Part shown: positions 1 to 7,040 of the stretch, piece after piece | How positions within the stretch are numbered: position 1 is the first letter of the stretch | How the letters are laid out: each line of letters opens with the position of its first letter | Assembly (NCBI GenBank): GCA_945788675.1 | Contig: CALZMY010000189.1 | Coordinates: 1 to 12,522 of the forward strand | Direction of reading: 5' to 3' | Source of the DNA: an uncultured Gammaproteobacteria bacterium | GTDB taxonomy: Bacteria > Pseudomonadota > Gammaproteobacteria > SZUA-140 | Length of the DNA stretch: 12,522 bases | Notes under the pieces: model-generated | Told to the model about the DNA's origin: nothing | Databases searched by the model: none | Seen by the model: only the letters and a program-made list of their open reading frames with translations | Made by a program: the position numbers and the translations under genes

Positions 1-272
1 TCAGGGTCAATACCTGACTGTTCACACAACGATTCAGCCAGCGCCTGGTAACGTACCTGCCCCCATTGCGCCAACTCGGTCACTGCATCGGGATAGCGCC
101 ACGGATAGAGCGGCGAAAGAATCCCCCCCCCGGCCCACGAAGATTCCCGCCCGGTACGCCCTCGTTCCAGCAATGTCACCTGCATGCCGGCCAGTGCCAG
201 CTCGTGCGCGCTCAGCATGCCGATCAGTCCACCGCCCACTACCAGGCAGCCTGCTGCTGCCTTACCCCTCAT
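1..272 (-). CDS. thiO: Glycine oxidase ThiO, FAD-dependent (partial, N-terminal 90 residues)
   Basis: This is the start of a DAO-family flavoenzyme that oxidises glycine to the imine used for the thiazole part of thiamine. The frame is open from the ATG at 272 to the left edge, so about three quarters of the protein lies outside the window. Residues 8-19 are a beta strand followed by a GGGLIG dinucleotide-binding motif. The LLERG stretch that follows ends the second strand of the Rossmann fold. Next comes ESSWAGGGILSPLYPWRYP, which I recognise as a ThiO signature rather than that of a D-amino acid dehydrogenase. The start was chosen because two ATGs just upstream run straight into a TGA in another frame. 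The gene diverges from the pilus operon, as the equivalent oxidase gene does in P. aeruginosa. The AGGGI codons include a run of nine G (123-131). Confidence 0.85.
   Translation of the reverse strand, partial: MRGKAAAGCLVVGGGLIGMLSAHELALAGMQVTLLERGRTGRESSWAGGGILSPLYPWRYPDAVTELAQWGQVRYQALAESLCEQSGIDP
123..131. repeat. Nine-base G:C homopolymer inside thiO
   Basis: Nine consecutive C on the plus strand (nine G in the thiO sense strand) encode the glycine run of the conserved AGGGI motif. The reading frame is intact at this length. Tracts of this kind can slip during replication or be miscalled in sequencing. One base more or less would frameshift thiO about 50 codons in. Confidence 0.9.
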
Positions 273-354
273 CGCATCCCCATCTTTTTAGCAACACAAC
301 CTCAACATTCAGACCAAAGAAAACTCGCCATCGCGCCGATAGAATAATCCAGAA

Positions 355-370
355 CCAGAATAAAATCTGG
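355..370. repeat. Short inverted repeat in divergent control region
   Basis: CCAGA (355-359) and TCTGG (366-370) form a perfect 5-bp inverted repeat around a 6-base AT loop. A further CCAGA copy sits at 349-353. It could be a small operator half-site pair or nothing, since five pairs is short. It overlaps the proposed thiO -10 element. Confidence 0.25.
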
Positions 371-385
371 GAACTTTTAACTCAA
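357..385 (-). promoter_or_regulatory. Candidate sigma-70 promoter for thiO
   Basis: On the minus strand TTGAGT (380-385, 4/6 match to the -35 consensus) is followed after exactly 17 bases by TATTCT (357-362, 4/6 match to the -10). This would give a leader of roughly 80 bases before the thiO ATG. The match is modest and the region is AT-rich, so a chance hit is possible. The -35 lies four bases from the LytTR-like boxes, so a regulator bound there could affect both directions. Confidence 0.25.
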
Positions 386-388
386 ACG

Positions 389-418
389 ACCGTTCATCTG
401 ACAAATATAACAGCTCGT
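389..418 (+). promoter_or_regulatory. LytTR/AlgR-type operator upstream of the minor pilin operon
   Basis: Two 9-base direct repeats, ACCGTTCAT (389-397) and ACAGCTCGT (410-418), are separated by exactly 12 bases. The first fits the general LytTR-domain consensus [TA][AC][CA]GTTN[AG][TG] at every position, and the second fits at eight of nine. The longer string ACCGTTCATCT differs by one base from the AlgR box ACCGTTCGTCT known from the P. aeruginosa algD promoter. AlgR is known to activate the fimU-pilVWXY1Y2E operon in that species, so the location is meaningful. The pair ends 25 bases before the fimU ATG. A TATAAC hexamer (406-411) overlaps the second box but has no recognisable -35. Whether the bound factor would activate or repress therefore cannot be told. 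Confidence 0.55.
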
Positions 419-443
419 CGCCTTTCACGTGACTGGAAAAATT

Positions 444-1028
444 ATGAATGCTAAAACATACCCCATGAACAAGAAACAGACAGGTTTTTCCTTACTAGAG
501 TTGATGGTCACATTGTCCGTCGCTGCCCTTCTCCTTTCGCAGGCGGTCCCCAGCTTTCTGACGATGATCCAGGATAATCGCGTCGTTACCCAGACCAACG
601 ATCTCGTGACCTCGCTAAATACTGCCCGCAGTGAAGCGGTTAAACGCGGCGATCGAGTCACCGTCTGCAAGAGCGCCGACAATGCTTCCTGCACCGCCGC
701 AGGTGGCTGGCAGCAAGGGTGGATCATCTTTACAGATAGCAACAACGATGCAGCGTTCAATAACACTGACGTGATCCTGGGGACACACGGCCCACTGGAA
801 TCCGGCAATACGCTCAATGGTGTGGTAGGAAATGTCGCGAACTATATCTCCTTTAGTAACAATGGTTTTTCACAAATGGTGGGAGGGGGTGGTGCGCAAA
901 CCGGCACCCTCGTACTGTGCGACAGCCGTGGCTTCGGAGACAGAGCTCGCGCCATCGTAATCAACGCATCAGGACAGATCCGAACCGCCCCTGCTAATGA
1001 TGCCACTATCACAGCCACCAGCTGCTAA
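444..1028 (+). CDS. fimU: GspH/FimT-family minor pilin (FimU position)
   Basis: This is a minor pilin of 194 residues, first gene of the pilus operon, expected to join the initiation complex at the pilus tip. Residues 1-14 are a basic leader ending in Gly; the mature protein starts FSLLELM, with Glu at +5 and a hydrophobic N-terminal helix. The C-terminal half has the GspH/FimT pattern, with LVLCDSRGFG followed by RAIVINASGQIR. The ATG at 444 was chosen because GGA (435-437) sits six bases upstream. The ATG at 465 would give a more usual 7-residue leader but has no ribosome site, and a GTG at 429 is less likely. FimT proteins that bind DNA during uptake carry a C-terminal GRxR motif. Here the equivalent reads GQIR (177-180), which fits a FimU-like structural role better. 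The call as FimU rather than FimT rests mainly on position, directly before pilV (18-base gap). Confidence 0.88.
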   Translation: MNAKTYPMNKKQTGFSLLELMVTLSVAALLLSQAVPSFLTMIQDNRVVTQTNDLVTSLNTARSEAVKRGDRVTVCKSADNASCTAAGGWQQGWIIFTDSNNDAAFNNTDVILGTHGPLESGNTLNGVVGNVANYISFSNNGFSQMVGGGGAQTGTLVLCDSRGFGDRARAIVINASGQIRTAPANDATITATSC

Positions 1029-1046
1029 GAAATCCAGGATAGAAAC

Positions 1047-1538
1047 ATGAGACGATCTAGCAAACATCAACCGCACGCAGGCTTCACACTGATTGAAGTA
1101 CTGATCACACTGGTCATCTTCTCGATTGGCCTGCTCGGCCTTGCCGCTCTACAGGCCAACAGCATGGTCAACAATCACAACGCCTACGTCAAAAGCCAGG
1201 CGACACTGATGGCCAATGATATGGCTGATCGCATGCGCGCCAATATCGCGGGCGTACAGGCAAACGCCTATAACAACCTCAACGGCATCCCGCCAGACCC
1301 CGGCTGTATCACCGCGAATTGCACGCCAACACAAATAGCGAAATATGACGCCTTTGAGTGGAACACCACCCTCGCCGATCAACTGCCCGCTGGGCAAGGA
1401 ACCGTTACCGGAAACGGCCTCACTTTCACCATTACAGTACGCTGGGATGAGTTGCGCAATGGGGCGACTGGTCTTGGATGCAACCCGGCGAATGACGCCC
1501 ATCTTAAATGCCTAGCAGTGAGCGTGACACTATTATGA
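1047..1538 (+). CDS. pilV: Type IV pilus minor pilin PilV
   Basis: A minor pilin of 163 residues. The 12-residue leader ends in Gly, followed by FTLIEVLITLVIFSIGLLGL, with Glu at +5. After the helix comes the PilV-typical stretch QANSMVNNHNAYVKSQATLM and DMADRMRAN. Cysteines at 87, 92, 145 and 155 could form two disulfides in the periplasmic domain. AGGA lies seven bases before the ATG. The stop overlaps the pilW start (ATGA, 1535-1538), so the two are probably translationally coupled. In P. aeruginosa PilV, PilW and PilX form a subcomplex that links the other minor pilins to PilY1. Confidence 0.93.
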   Translation: MRRSSKHQPHAGFTLIEVLITLVIFSIGLLGLAALQANSMVNNHNAYVKSQATLMANDMADRMRANIAGVQANAYNNLNGIPPDPGCITANCTPTQIAKYDAFEWNTTLADQLPAGQGTVTGNGLTFTITVRWDELRNGATGLGCNPANDAHLKCLAVSVTLL

Positions 1539-2494
1539 ACTTTCCTGTCTCTCAGAAGAAACAACAGGGCCTGACCCTGATCGAGATGATGGTTGCCATC
1601 ACCATCAGTCTGATCCTGCTCGCAGGCGTGATCCAGATCTTCGTCGGCAATAAACAGACCTATCGTATCACCGAGGAGTTATCTCGAGTCCAGGAGAATG
1701 GGCGCTTTTCGATGGATTTTATAGCGCGGGAGATCCGCATGGCCGATTTCTGGGGCTGCGCCAACGCGGCAAGCGACGTTACCAACCACCTTGGTCCACC
1801 CAATCCACCAGACACACCGGATGCCCACCCGGTCGATCCATCCTCTGGCAATACTATAGACGGCACCAATAATACCGGGCTGAACGGTTCGGACACACTT
1901 GTCCTGCAAGGCGCCTACGGTAAAGGGCTCGGCATTGAGACACACAGCATTGCGGCTGCCTCATTCGATGTTACGACGGTCAACCACGGACTTAATGACG
2001 GTGATGTTATTATCGCAACCGATTGTGAAAAGGCCGACGTGCTGGAGGTAACCAACTCGAATCCAGGCACCAACAATACCATTGTGGCAAACCTCGGCAA
2101 TAACCTCCCAGGCTTTGGCAATCTCACAAAACCGGGATTTGAATATAATGGCAGCGGGACGATTTATCGTGTCAAGAGCGTCACATACACTATTAAGGCA
2201 GGTGCCAGTGGCGAACCCGCCCTTTTTCGCAATGAAAATGGCAACGATGTCGAACTGGTCGAAGGCGTAGAGAATATGCAGATACTCTATGGCGAAGATA
2301 CCGACGACGATAAGACCGCCAACCGCTACCTACCAGCCGGAGGTTTACTCGTGATGGACAACGTCGTCAGCATTCGCGTCACCCTGACACTGCGTACACT
2401 GCGGGATCTTATCACTGCGGATGGTACCTATGGCCGCATCAAGCGCACCTATACCACGACCGCCTCGGTCCGCAATCGCCTCATCAACAATTAA
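1535..2494 (+). CDS. pilW: Type IV pilus minor pilin PilW
   Basis: This 319-residue protein is the largest pilin of the operon, as PilW usually is. Residues 1-12 are the leader, ending in Gly, with a mature start LTLIEMMVAITISLILLAG. The +1 residue is Leu instead of the commoner Phe, and Glu is kept at +5. Downstream come ELSRVQENGRFSMDFIAREIRMADFWGCA, the typical PilW core, and a C-terminal region with TVSYT-like beta strands and VRVTLTLRT-like segments (here SIRVTLTLRTLRD). The ATG at 1535 was chosen over an in-frame ATG at 1508. It gives a normal leader and overlaps the pilV stop by four bases, with only a weak ribosome site, suggesting coupling. Expected role: part of the tip priming complex with PilV and PilX. 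Confidence 0.92.
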   Translation: MNFPVSQKKQQGLTLIEMMVAITISLILLAGVIQIFVGNKQTYRITEELSRVQENGRFSMDFIAREIRMADFWGCANAASDVTNHLGPPNPPDTPDAHPVDPSSGNTIDGTNNTGLNGSDTLVLQGAYGKGLGIETHSIAAASFDVTTVNHGLNDGDVIIATDCEKADVLEVTNSNPGTNNTIVANLGNNLPGFGNLTKPGFEYNGSGTIYRVKSVTYTIKAGASGEPALFRNENGNDVELVEGVENMQILYGEDTDDDKTANRYLPAGGLLVMDNVVSIRVTLTLRTLRDLITADGTYGRIKRTYTTTASVRNRLINN

Positions 2495-2515
2495 CGCCAT
2501 CAGGACTATCACCCT

Positions 2516-3055
2516 ATGAACAGATACCACACCCCACCCCGCTCCATGCAATCAGGTGCAGCGCTGGTTGTCAGCCTGATGTTACTGGTCGTCATGACAT
2601 TGATCGGTGTCACCGCCATGCGCTCCACCATCATGGAGGAGAAGATGTCCGGTAACACGCGTGATGCGATGATTGCATTACAGACCGCAGAGACTGTACT
2701 GCTCGATGGAGAAGACTATCTCGCCAATACCATCAACTCAATCGCCGTCGCCTTCGATGGCACCCAGCTAGGCCTTTATGAACAAGGGAGTAATCCAGAC
2801 CTGCTCGCCGATGCAACCTGGGTCAACTCTATCGCCTATAGCGGCACATATGCCGGCGTCACCTCGCAACCAAGATTTATTATCGAACTCACCGGTGCAG
2901 TCGGTGGTGAAGCGGATAGTGACCTCAGTATCTCCAGCTATGATTCGATCGATGCCCTGGGCACACCATACGCATTTCGTGTCACTGCTCGAGGGACTGG
3001 GGGCTCGGACAATGCCGTCGTCCTCTTGCAATCCAACTATATTCGCACCTTTTAG
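2516..3055 (+). CDS. pilX: Type IV pilus minor pilin PilX
   Basis: A protein of 179 residues with the PilX N-terminal domain. A 14-residue leader ends MQSG, followed by AALVVSLMLLVVMTLIGVTA, then MEEKMSGNTRDAMIALQTAE, the family's second conserved block. The +1 residue is Ala and the +5 residue is Val19, so the Glu5 of ordinary pilins is missing. This is the known pattern of PilX/GspK-type subunits that sit at the very tip. AGGA at 2502-2505 supports the ATG at 2516. A second in-frame ATG at 2546 (MQSG) lacks a ribosome site. It lies 21 bases after pilW and 31 bases before pilY1. Confidence 0.92.
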   Translation: MNRYHTPPRSMQSGAALVVSLMLLVVMTLIGVTAMRSTIMEEKMSGNTRDAMIALQTAETVLLDGEDYLANTINSIAVAFDGTQLGLYEQGSNPDLLADATWVNSIAYSGTYAGVTSQPRFIIELTGAVGGEADSDLSISSYDSIDALGTPYAFRVTARGTGGSDNAVVLLQSNYIRTF

Positions 3056-3086
3056 AGCACGCTGAAGAGAGACCTGGAGCACAATC

Positions 3087-6000
3087 ATGAAAGCAAAAAA
3101 ATCGCTGATAACGCTAACACTATCCACGTTGCTGGCGCTGGGAAGCAGCGCAAACGCTGGACCCGGCGCCCTTGAACAGACACCGCTCTATGTCGGTCCA
3201 GCGGTGGAATCTAACATCATGATTCTATCCGATGATTCAGGCAGCATGGACTGGGAAATCATGTCAAAAGACGCGGGTAGTGGTGGCGTCTTCACCGGTA
3301 GCCAGCCGGATGGCAGCAACCCGGCCGGCAGCGGCAATGTCAAACATCGCGATAGTGATGACGATGGCGATGCAGACTGCGGTTTTAACTACATTTACGG
3401 CGTTGAATTTGGCAACAATACCTATGGCGATAACGCTAACGACTGCAATACCGCCGATGACGAGGCGTGGCGTTTCCGTAACAGCGATTTCAATCCTCTC
3501 TATTTTAACCCGAACAAGACCTACGAGCCGTGGGGCGGGGTCGACACCAATGGCAATGCCTATACTAACGCCTCAATTACCAATGCGCCCAACGATCCCT
3601 ACAACCCCACTGAAACGATCGATCTGACCCAGCACAACTCCAACTGGCTCGGTGGCACTGCCCGCGGCACCAGCGACCGTGACAACGACACAATTGCGGA
3701 TGGCTTCCGTTATTACACCTGGGTGGATAGCGATGCCGACGGCCGGTTTGATAACAGCGAGGAGACTGAACACCTCATTAAAGACAAGGATGCCGCCACC
3801 CAGCAGAACTTCGCCAACTGGTTCACTTACCATCGCAGCCGTGAATTTGTGGTCAAGTATGCGATGAGCAAATCCTTACAGAATGTCACTGGCGTCAGGG
3901 CCGGCTACGGTACAATCCATGGCAATAACGGCGTCGGGATCAGGGTCGCCTCGATGAATATCGACCCAGCAGTCGGTAACAAGCGAGCCCTCTTCGACGA
4001 CCTGTTTGAAACCTTCTCCACCAATGGCACACCGCTACGCCGGAATCTGAGAAATGTCGGCCGCTACTTTGAATGTGCAGCGAATAACTTCTTCAATGTC
4101 AGCGGCAGCGACTGCCCCATCCTGCCCGCAGCCGAGTTCGGCATGTGCCAGAAAAATTTTACCATCATGTTGACCGACGGTTTTTATAATGGTGGCGACC
4201 CGGGTGTCGGCAATACCGACACCGATGGCGCAGGTAGCTATGACGGTGGCGACTACGCCGATAATGTTTCGAATACCCTGGCTGATGTGGCGATGCACTA
4301 CTACGAGCGGGATTTAAGAACCGCTCTCAGCAATGAGGTGCCGCCCTCAGGACTGGATGATGCACCGCATCAACATATGACTACTTATACAGTCGCCTTT
4401 GGTGTGACGGGTGAACTGGACCCAGGTGATCTCAAGACCCCTGGCGATGCAACAGACTCCGATCCATCGGATGCGGGATTCAACTGGCCCGGCATCGGCA
4501 CCAATGCCAGAAGAGTAGACGACCTGTGGCACACTGCCTTCAACGGCCGCGGCGAATTTTTCAGCGCTCAGAATCCTGAGGATTTAATCTCCGCAATCCA
4601 GGCGGCAATCGTCAGCGCTTCCAAGGGTTCCAGTTCAGCATCGGCAGTGGCCTTTAACACCTCCACACTGGATACCGGCTCAACGGTCTACCAGGCGCTC
4701 TTCAATCCCTCGGACAACTGGAAAGGCGAACTGATTGCCACCGAGATAAATCTTGATGGCTCCCTGGCTTCAAGCCCAAAATGGAACGCTGGCGACCAGC
4801 TGAATGCACAGTCTCATGGCTCACGCCAGATAATTACCTACAAAAAGGATCTCGCTACCCCTGCAAATTCAGCTGGTATTCCCTTTAAGGTACTAGCCAA
4901 CCTCTCAGCCGAACAACAGGCAGACCTGAACAGGGGGCCTTCGGCTGCCGATGGCAACGGCCAGGCACGACTCGACTATCTCCGGGGTGATCGCTCCAAC
5001 GAATCCACCCTTCTTCAATTCCGTGACCGCACCAACGTGCTGGGTGATCTGGTACATTCGAACCCGGTATTTGTTGGTAAGGTGCGCGGTAACTACCCCG
5101 ATACCGCACCATTCCCAACTACGGCTGGCGACCTGTTTTCAGAATACAAGGCCACCAATGCAACCCGCAACGGCGTTATCTATGTCGGTTCCAATGATGG
5201 CATGCTGCACGCCTTCAAAGAGAGCACGGGCGATGAGCTCTTCGCTTACATCCCTAACGCCCTCTTCTCAGACAGCGCCAATGAAGGACTGCACTACCTC
5301 ACTGACCCAGCCTACGCCCATCATTACTATGTCGATCTCAGTCCGGCCATCGCCGATGTCTACCTCAACTCATCCTGGCGCACCCTGCTGGTCGGTGGAT
5401 TGCGCTCTGGCGGCCGTGGCCTCTTCGCACTCGATGTCACCAACCCCACTACCCTTAACTCGGCCGAAAGCAATGCCGCATCGATTGTACAATGGGAATT
5501 CACCAGTGATGATGACCCCGACCTTGGTTATACGATGAGCAAACCGGTTATCGCCAAGATGGAAAATGGCAGATGGGCCGCCATCGTCAGTAACGGCTAC
5601 AATAGCAGTGGTGATGGTAAGGCCAAGCTCTTCATCATCTACCTCGATGGTGGCCAGGATGGCGTCTGGACCTACGGTACCGATTACCTCAAGATAGACA
5701 CTAAGGTTGGCGGTATCGGCGCCGCGCTCAATGGCCTCTCCGCGCCGGTCGCCATCGATACCACTGACAACCGTCTTGCAGACCGAGTCTATGCCGGCGA
5801 CCTCTACGGCAACCTGTGGGCATTCGATCTGGATGACACTGATGATAACAACTGGAAGGTCGCCTACAAACAGGGAGCGACCCCTAAACCGCTCTTTATC
5901 GCCAAGGATGACAGCAATAACATCCAGCCGATCACAGCAAGGCCGGTCATTACGCGACAACATGAGGTGAACACCTCGATGAGCAACCAGCCCAATTTGA

Positions 6001-6596
6001 TGATCTTTTTTGGCACCGGCCAGTATGTCGTTGCTGGTGACAAAACCAGCACGGCTACGCAGACCTTCTATGGTGTCTGGGACAAAGGTACCAAAAACCT
6101 TGATCGCTCTGACCTGCTTGTACAGACACTGGACAGCGGCAGTTCCGACGCCGACCACCGCGTCATGACCGATACTGCCATCAGCTATGGCGCCACACAT
6201 AAAGGATGGTATTTTGACCTGCCGACCAGTGGCGAGCGCGTGACCGTTAATCCAATCGTCCGCGGCAAGCTGCTCATCTTCGCCACGTTGATCCCTGGCA
6301 CGCAGCTCTGTCGACCAGAGGGAGACGGCTGGGTAATGGTCGTCAATCCTGCCAACGGTGGGCAGCCGGGCTTCGCTACTTTCGACGTCAACGGCGATGG
6401 CGTCATTGATGCCAACGACAAGATCGACGGTAAGGTGGTCGGTGGTTTCAGAGTAGGCGGTATCCCGGGCGGGCTGGGCGTCATTGGTAATCTCCTGATG
6501 GTGACAGATGACGAAGGCAAGCTGACATCTACGGAGCTCAACTTCGGCCCCGGCGTTGATAGCGGACGCTTCTCATGGCAGGAGATCGTACGTTAA
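3087..6596 (+). CDS. pilY1: Type IV pilus tip adhesin/mechanosensor PilY1
   Basis: A secreted protein of 1169 residues, expected at the pilus tip, where PilY1 acts in adhesion, pilus extension and surface sensing. Residues 1-24 are a Sec signal peptide ending SANA. A von Willebrand A-like region follows, with the metal-site motif DDSGS (49-53) and LTDG (362-365). After a linker, the C-terminal part from about residue 640 is the PilY1 beta-propeller, with YVGSNDGMLHAF and DRVYAGDLYGNLWAFDL blades. RGD is present at 633-635 in LRGDRSNE, which looks like a family-wide motif. Canonical EF-hand-like calcium loops occur at 89-97, 197-205 (Thr at loop position 6), 214-225 (Glu at position 12) and 1100-1108. 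The loop at 891-899 in the propeller, at the place of the known P. aeruginosa calcium site, is degenerate. GGAG sits seven bases before the ATG. The gene occupies half of the operon. Confidence 0.95.
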   Translation: MKAKKSLITLTLSTLLALGSSANAGPGALEQTPLYVGPAVESNIMILSDDSGSMDWEIMSKDAGSGGVFTGSQPDGSNPAGSGNVKHRDSDDDGDADCGFNYIYGVEFGNNTYGDNANDCNTADDEAWRFRNSDFNPLYFNPNKTYEPWGGVDTNGNAYTNASITNAPNDPYNPTETIDLTQHNSNWLGGTARGTSDRDNDTIADGFRYYTWVDSDADGRFDNSEETEHLIKDKDAATQQNFANWFTYHRSREFVVKYAMSKSLQNVTGVRAGYGTIHGNNGVGIRVASMNIDPAVGNKRALFDDLFETFSTNGTPLRRNLRNVGRYFECAANNFFNVSGSDCPILPAAEFGMCQKNFTIMLTDGFYNGGDPGVGNTDTDGAGSYDGGDYADNVSNTLADVAMHYYERDLRTALSNEVPPSGLDDAPHQHMTTYTVAFGVTGELDPGDLKTPGDATDSDPSDAGFNWPGIGTNARRVDDLWHTAFNGRGEFFSAQNPEDLISAIQAAIVSASKGSSSASAVAFNTSTLDTGSTVYQALFNPSDNWKGELIATEINLDGSLASSPKWNAGDQLNAQSHGSRQIITYKKDLATPANSAGIPFKVLANLSAEQQADLNRGPSAADGNGQARLDYLRGDRSNESTLLQFRDRTNVLGDLVHSNPVFVGKVRGNYPDTAPFPTTAGDLFSEYKATNATRNGVIYVGSNDGMLHAFKESTGDELFAYIPNALFSDSANEGLHYLTDPAYAHHYYVDLSPAIADVYLNSSWRTLLVGGLRSGGRGLFALDVTNPTTLNSAESNAASIVQWEFTSDDDPDLGYTMSKPVIAKMENGRWAAIVSNGYNSSGDGKAKLFIIYLDGGQDGVWTYGTDYLKIDTKVGGIGAALNGLSAPVAIDTTDNRLADRVYAGDLYGNLWAFDLDDTDDNNWKVAYKQGATPKPLFIAKDDSNNIQPITARPVITRQHEVNTSMSNQPNLMIFFGTGQYVVAGDKTSTATQTFYGVWDKGTKNLDRSDLLVQTLDSGSSDADHRVMTDTAISYGATHKGWYFDLPTSGERVTVNPIVRGKLLIFATLIPGTQLCRPEGDGWVMVVNPANGGQPGFATFDVNGDGVIDANDKIDGKVVGGFRVGGIPGGLGVIGNLLMVTDDEGKLTSTELNFGPGVDSGRFSWQEIVR

Positions 6597-6647
6597 AGAT
6601 CAGTCGCCACCCATTTTTTAATGCACTATAAACACGGAGTCATCATC

Positions 6648-7001
6648 ATGAAACATATTCTGATACAGATTAAGGGGCTGGTACTGCTGATGCTGCTCTC
6701 CTTCTCCTTCTCAACCTCAGCCGCAACGTTACCCGGCTACTACCCGGAGGAATTTGCCAGAACAGGAATGATCGACCATATCGATATCAAAAATGGCAAA
6801 ATCGTCATCAATGATATGACCTGGAAATTTTTAATGAATGTGAAGGTACATTCACTAAATACGGAGTTCAGTTCAGTACAGACCCTTCGTAACGGCATGA
6901 AAGTGGGCTTTACAATGAGTTCAATGAATGGAACAAATCAAGTTGCCGAAATCTGGGTATTACCCGACAACCATAAGCAAAACCGCGATAATCGTGAATA
7001 A
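6648..7001 (+). CDS. pilY2: PilY2-like small secreted protein
   Basis: A small protein of 117 residues. Residues 1-25 are a signal peptide (Lys2, hydrophobic LVLLMLL core, cleavage near STSA/A). The mature part appears beta-rich, with alternating strands such as MIDHIDIKNGKIVIND and a LRNGMKVGF turn, ending in a charged tail. It lacks cysteines, pilin features and lipobox. The call rests on size, export signal and its place between pilY1 and pilE, exactly where P. aeruginosa has pilY2, plus a general resemblance to that family. The molecular function is not established; a role in pilus biogenesis is inferred from the operon. The ATG at 6648 has GGAG eight bases upstream, while an in-frame ATG at 6621 would spoil the signal peptide. 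The gene looks AT-richer than its neighbours by eye. Confidence 0.7.
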   Translation: MKHILIQIKGLVLLMLLSFSFSTSAATLPGYYPEEFARTGMIDHIDIKNGKIVINDMTWKFLMNVKVHSLNTEFSSVQTLRNGMKVGFTMSSMNGTNQVAEIWVLPDNHKQNRDNRE

Positions 7002-7028
7002 CAATGAAACATTAGACAACCTGTATCT

Positions 7029-7033
7029 GGAGG
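7029..7033 (+). promoter_or_regulatory. Strong ribosome binding site fixing the GTG start of pilE
   Basis: GGAGG lies seven bases before GTG at 7041. It is the best Shine-Dalgarno match in the pilus operon. It decides the non-ATG start, since no in-frame ATG is present before the mature pilin sequence. Confidence 0.75.
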
Positions 7034-7040
7034 CACTAAA

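Noticed and set aside
406..411. TATAAC as the -10 of the pilus promoter
   Set aside because: No -35-like hexamer lies 16-18 bases upstream, and it overlaps the second LytTR-like box; kept only as a remark.
66..454. Two plus-strand open frames over thiO and the control region
   Set aside because: The thiO frame on the minus strand carries clear family motifs, and the plus-strand products are low-complexity with no ribosome site.
425..817. Minus-strand open frame of 130 codons over fimU
   Set aside because: fimU has a full pilin leader and GspH domain; the antisense product has no recognisable features.
4983..4991. RGD in PilY1 (633-635) as an integrin-binding site
   Set aside because: It lies in LRGDRSNE, which to my knowledge recurs across PilY1 homologues of environmental bacteria, so RGD alone is weak evidence of host binding.
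5370..6200. Long open frame (276 codons) antisense to pilY1
   Set aside because: It lies fully inside the clear propeller coding region, has no ribosome site or recognisable domain, and antisense frames of this kind arise from codon bias in GC-balanced genes.
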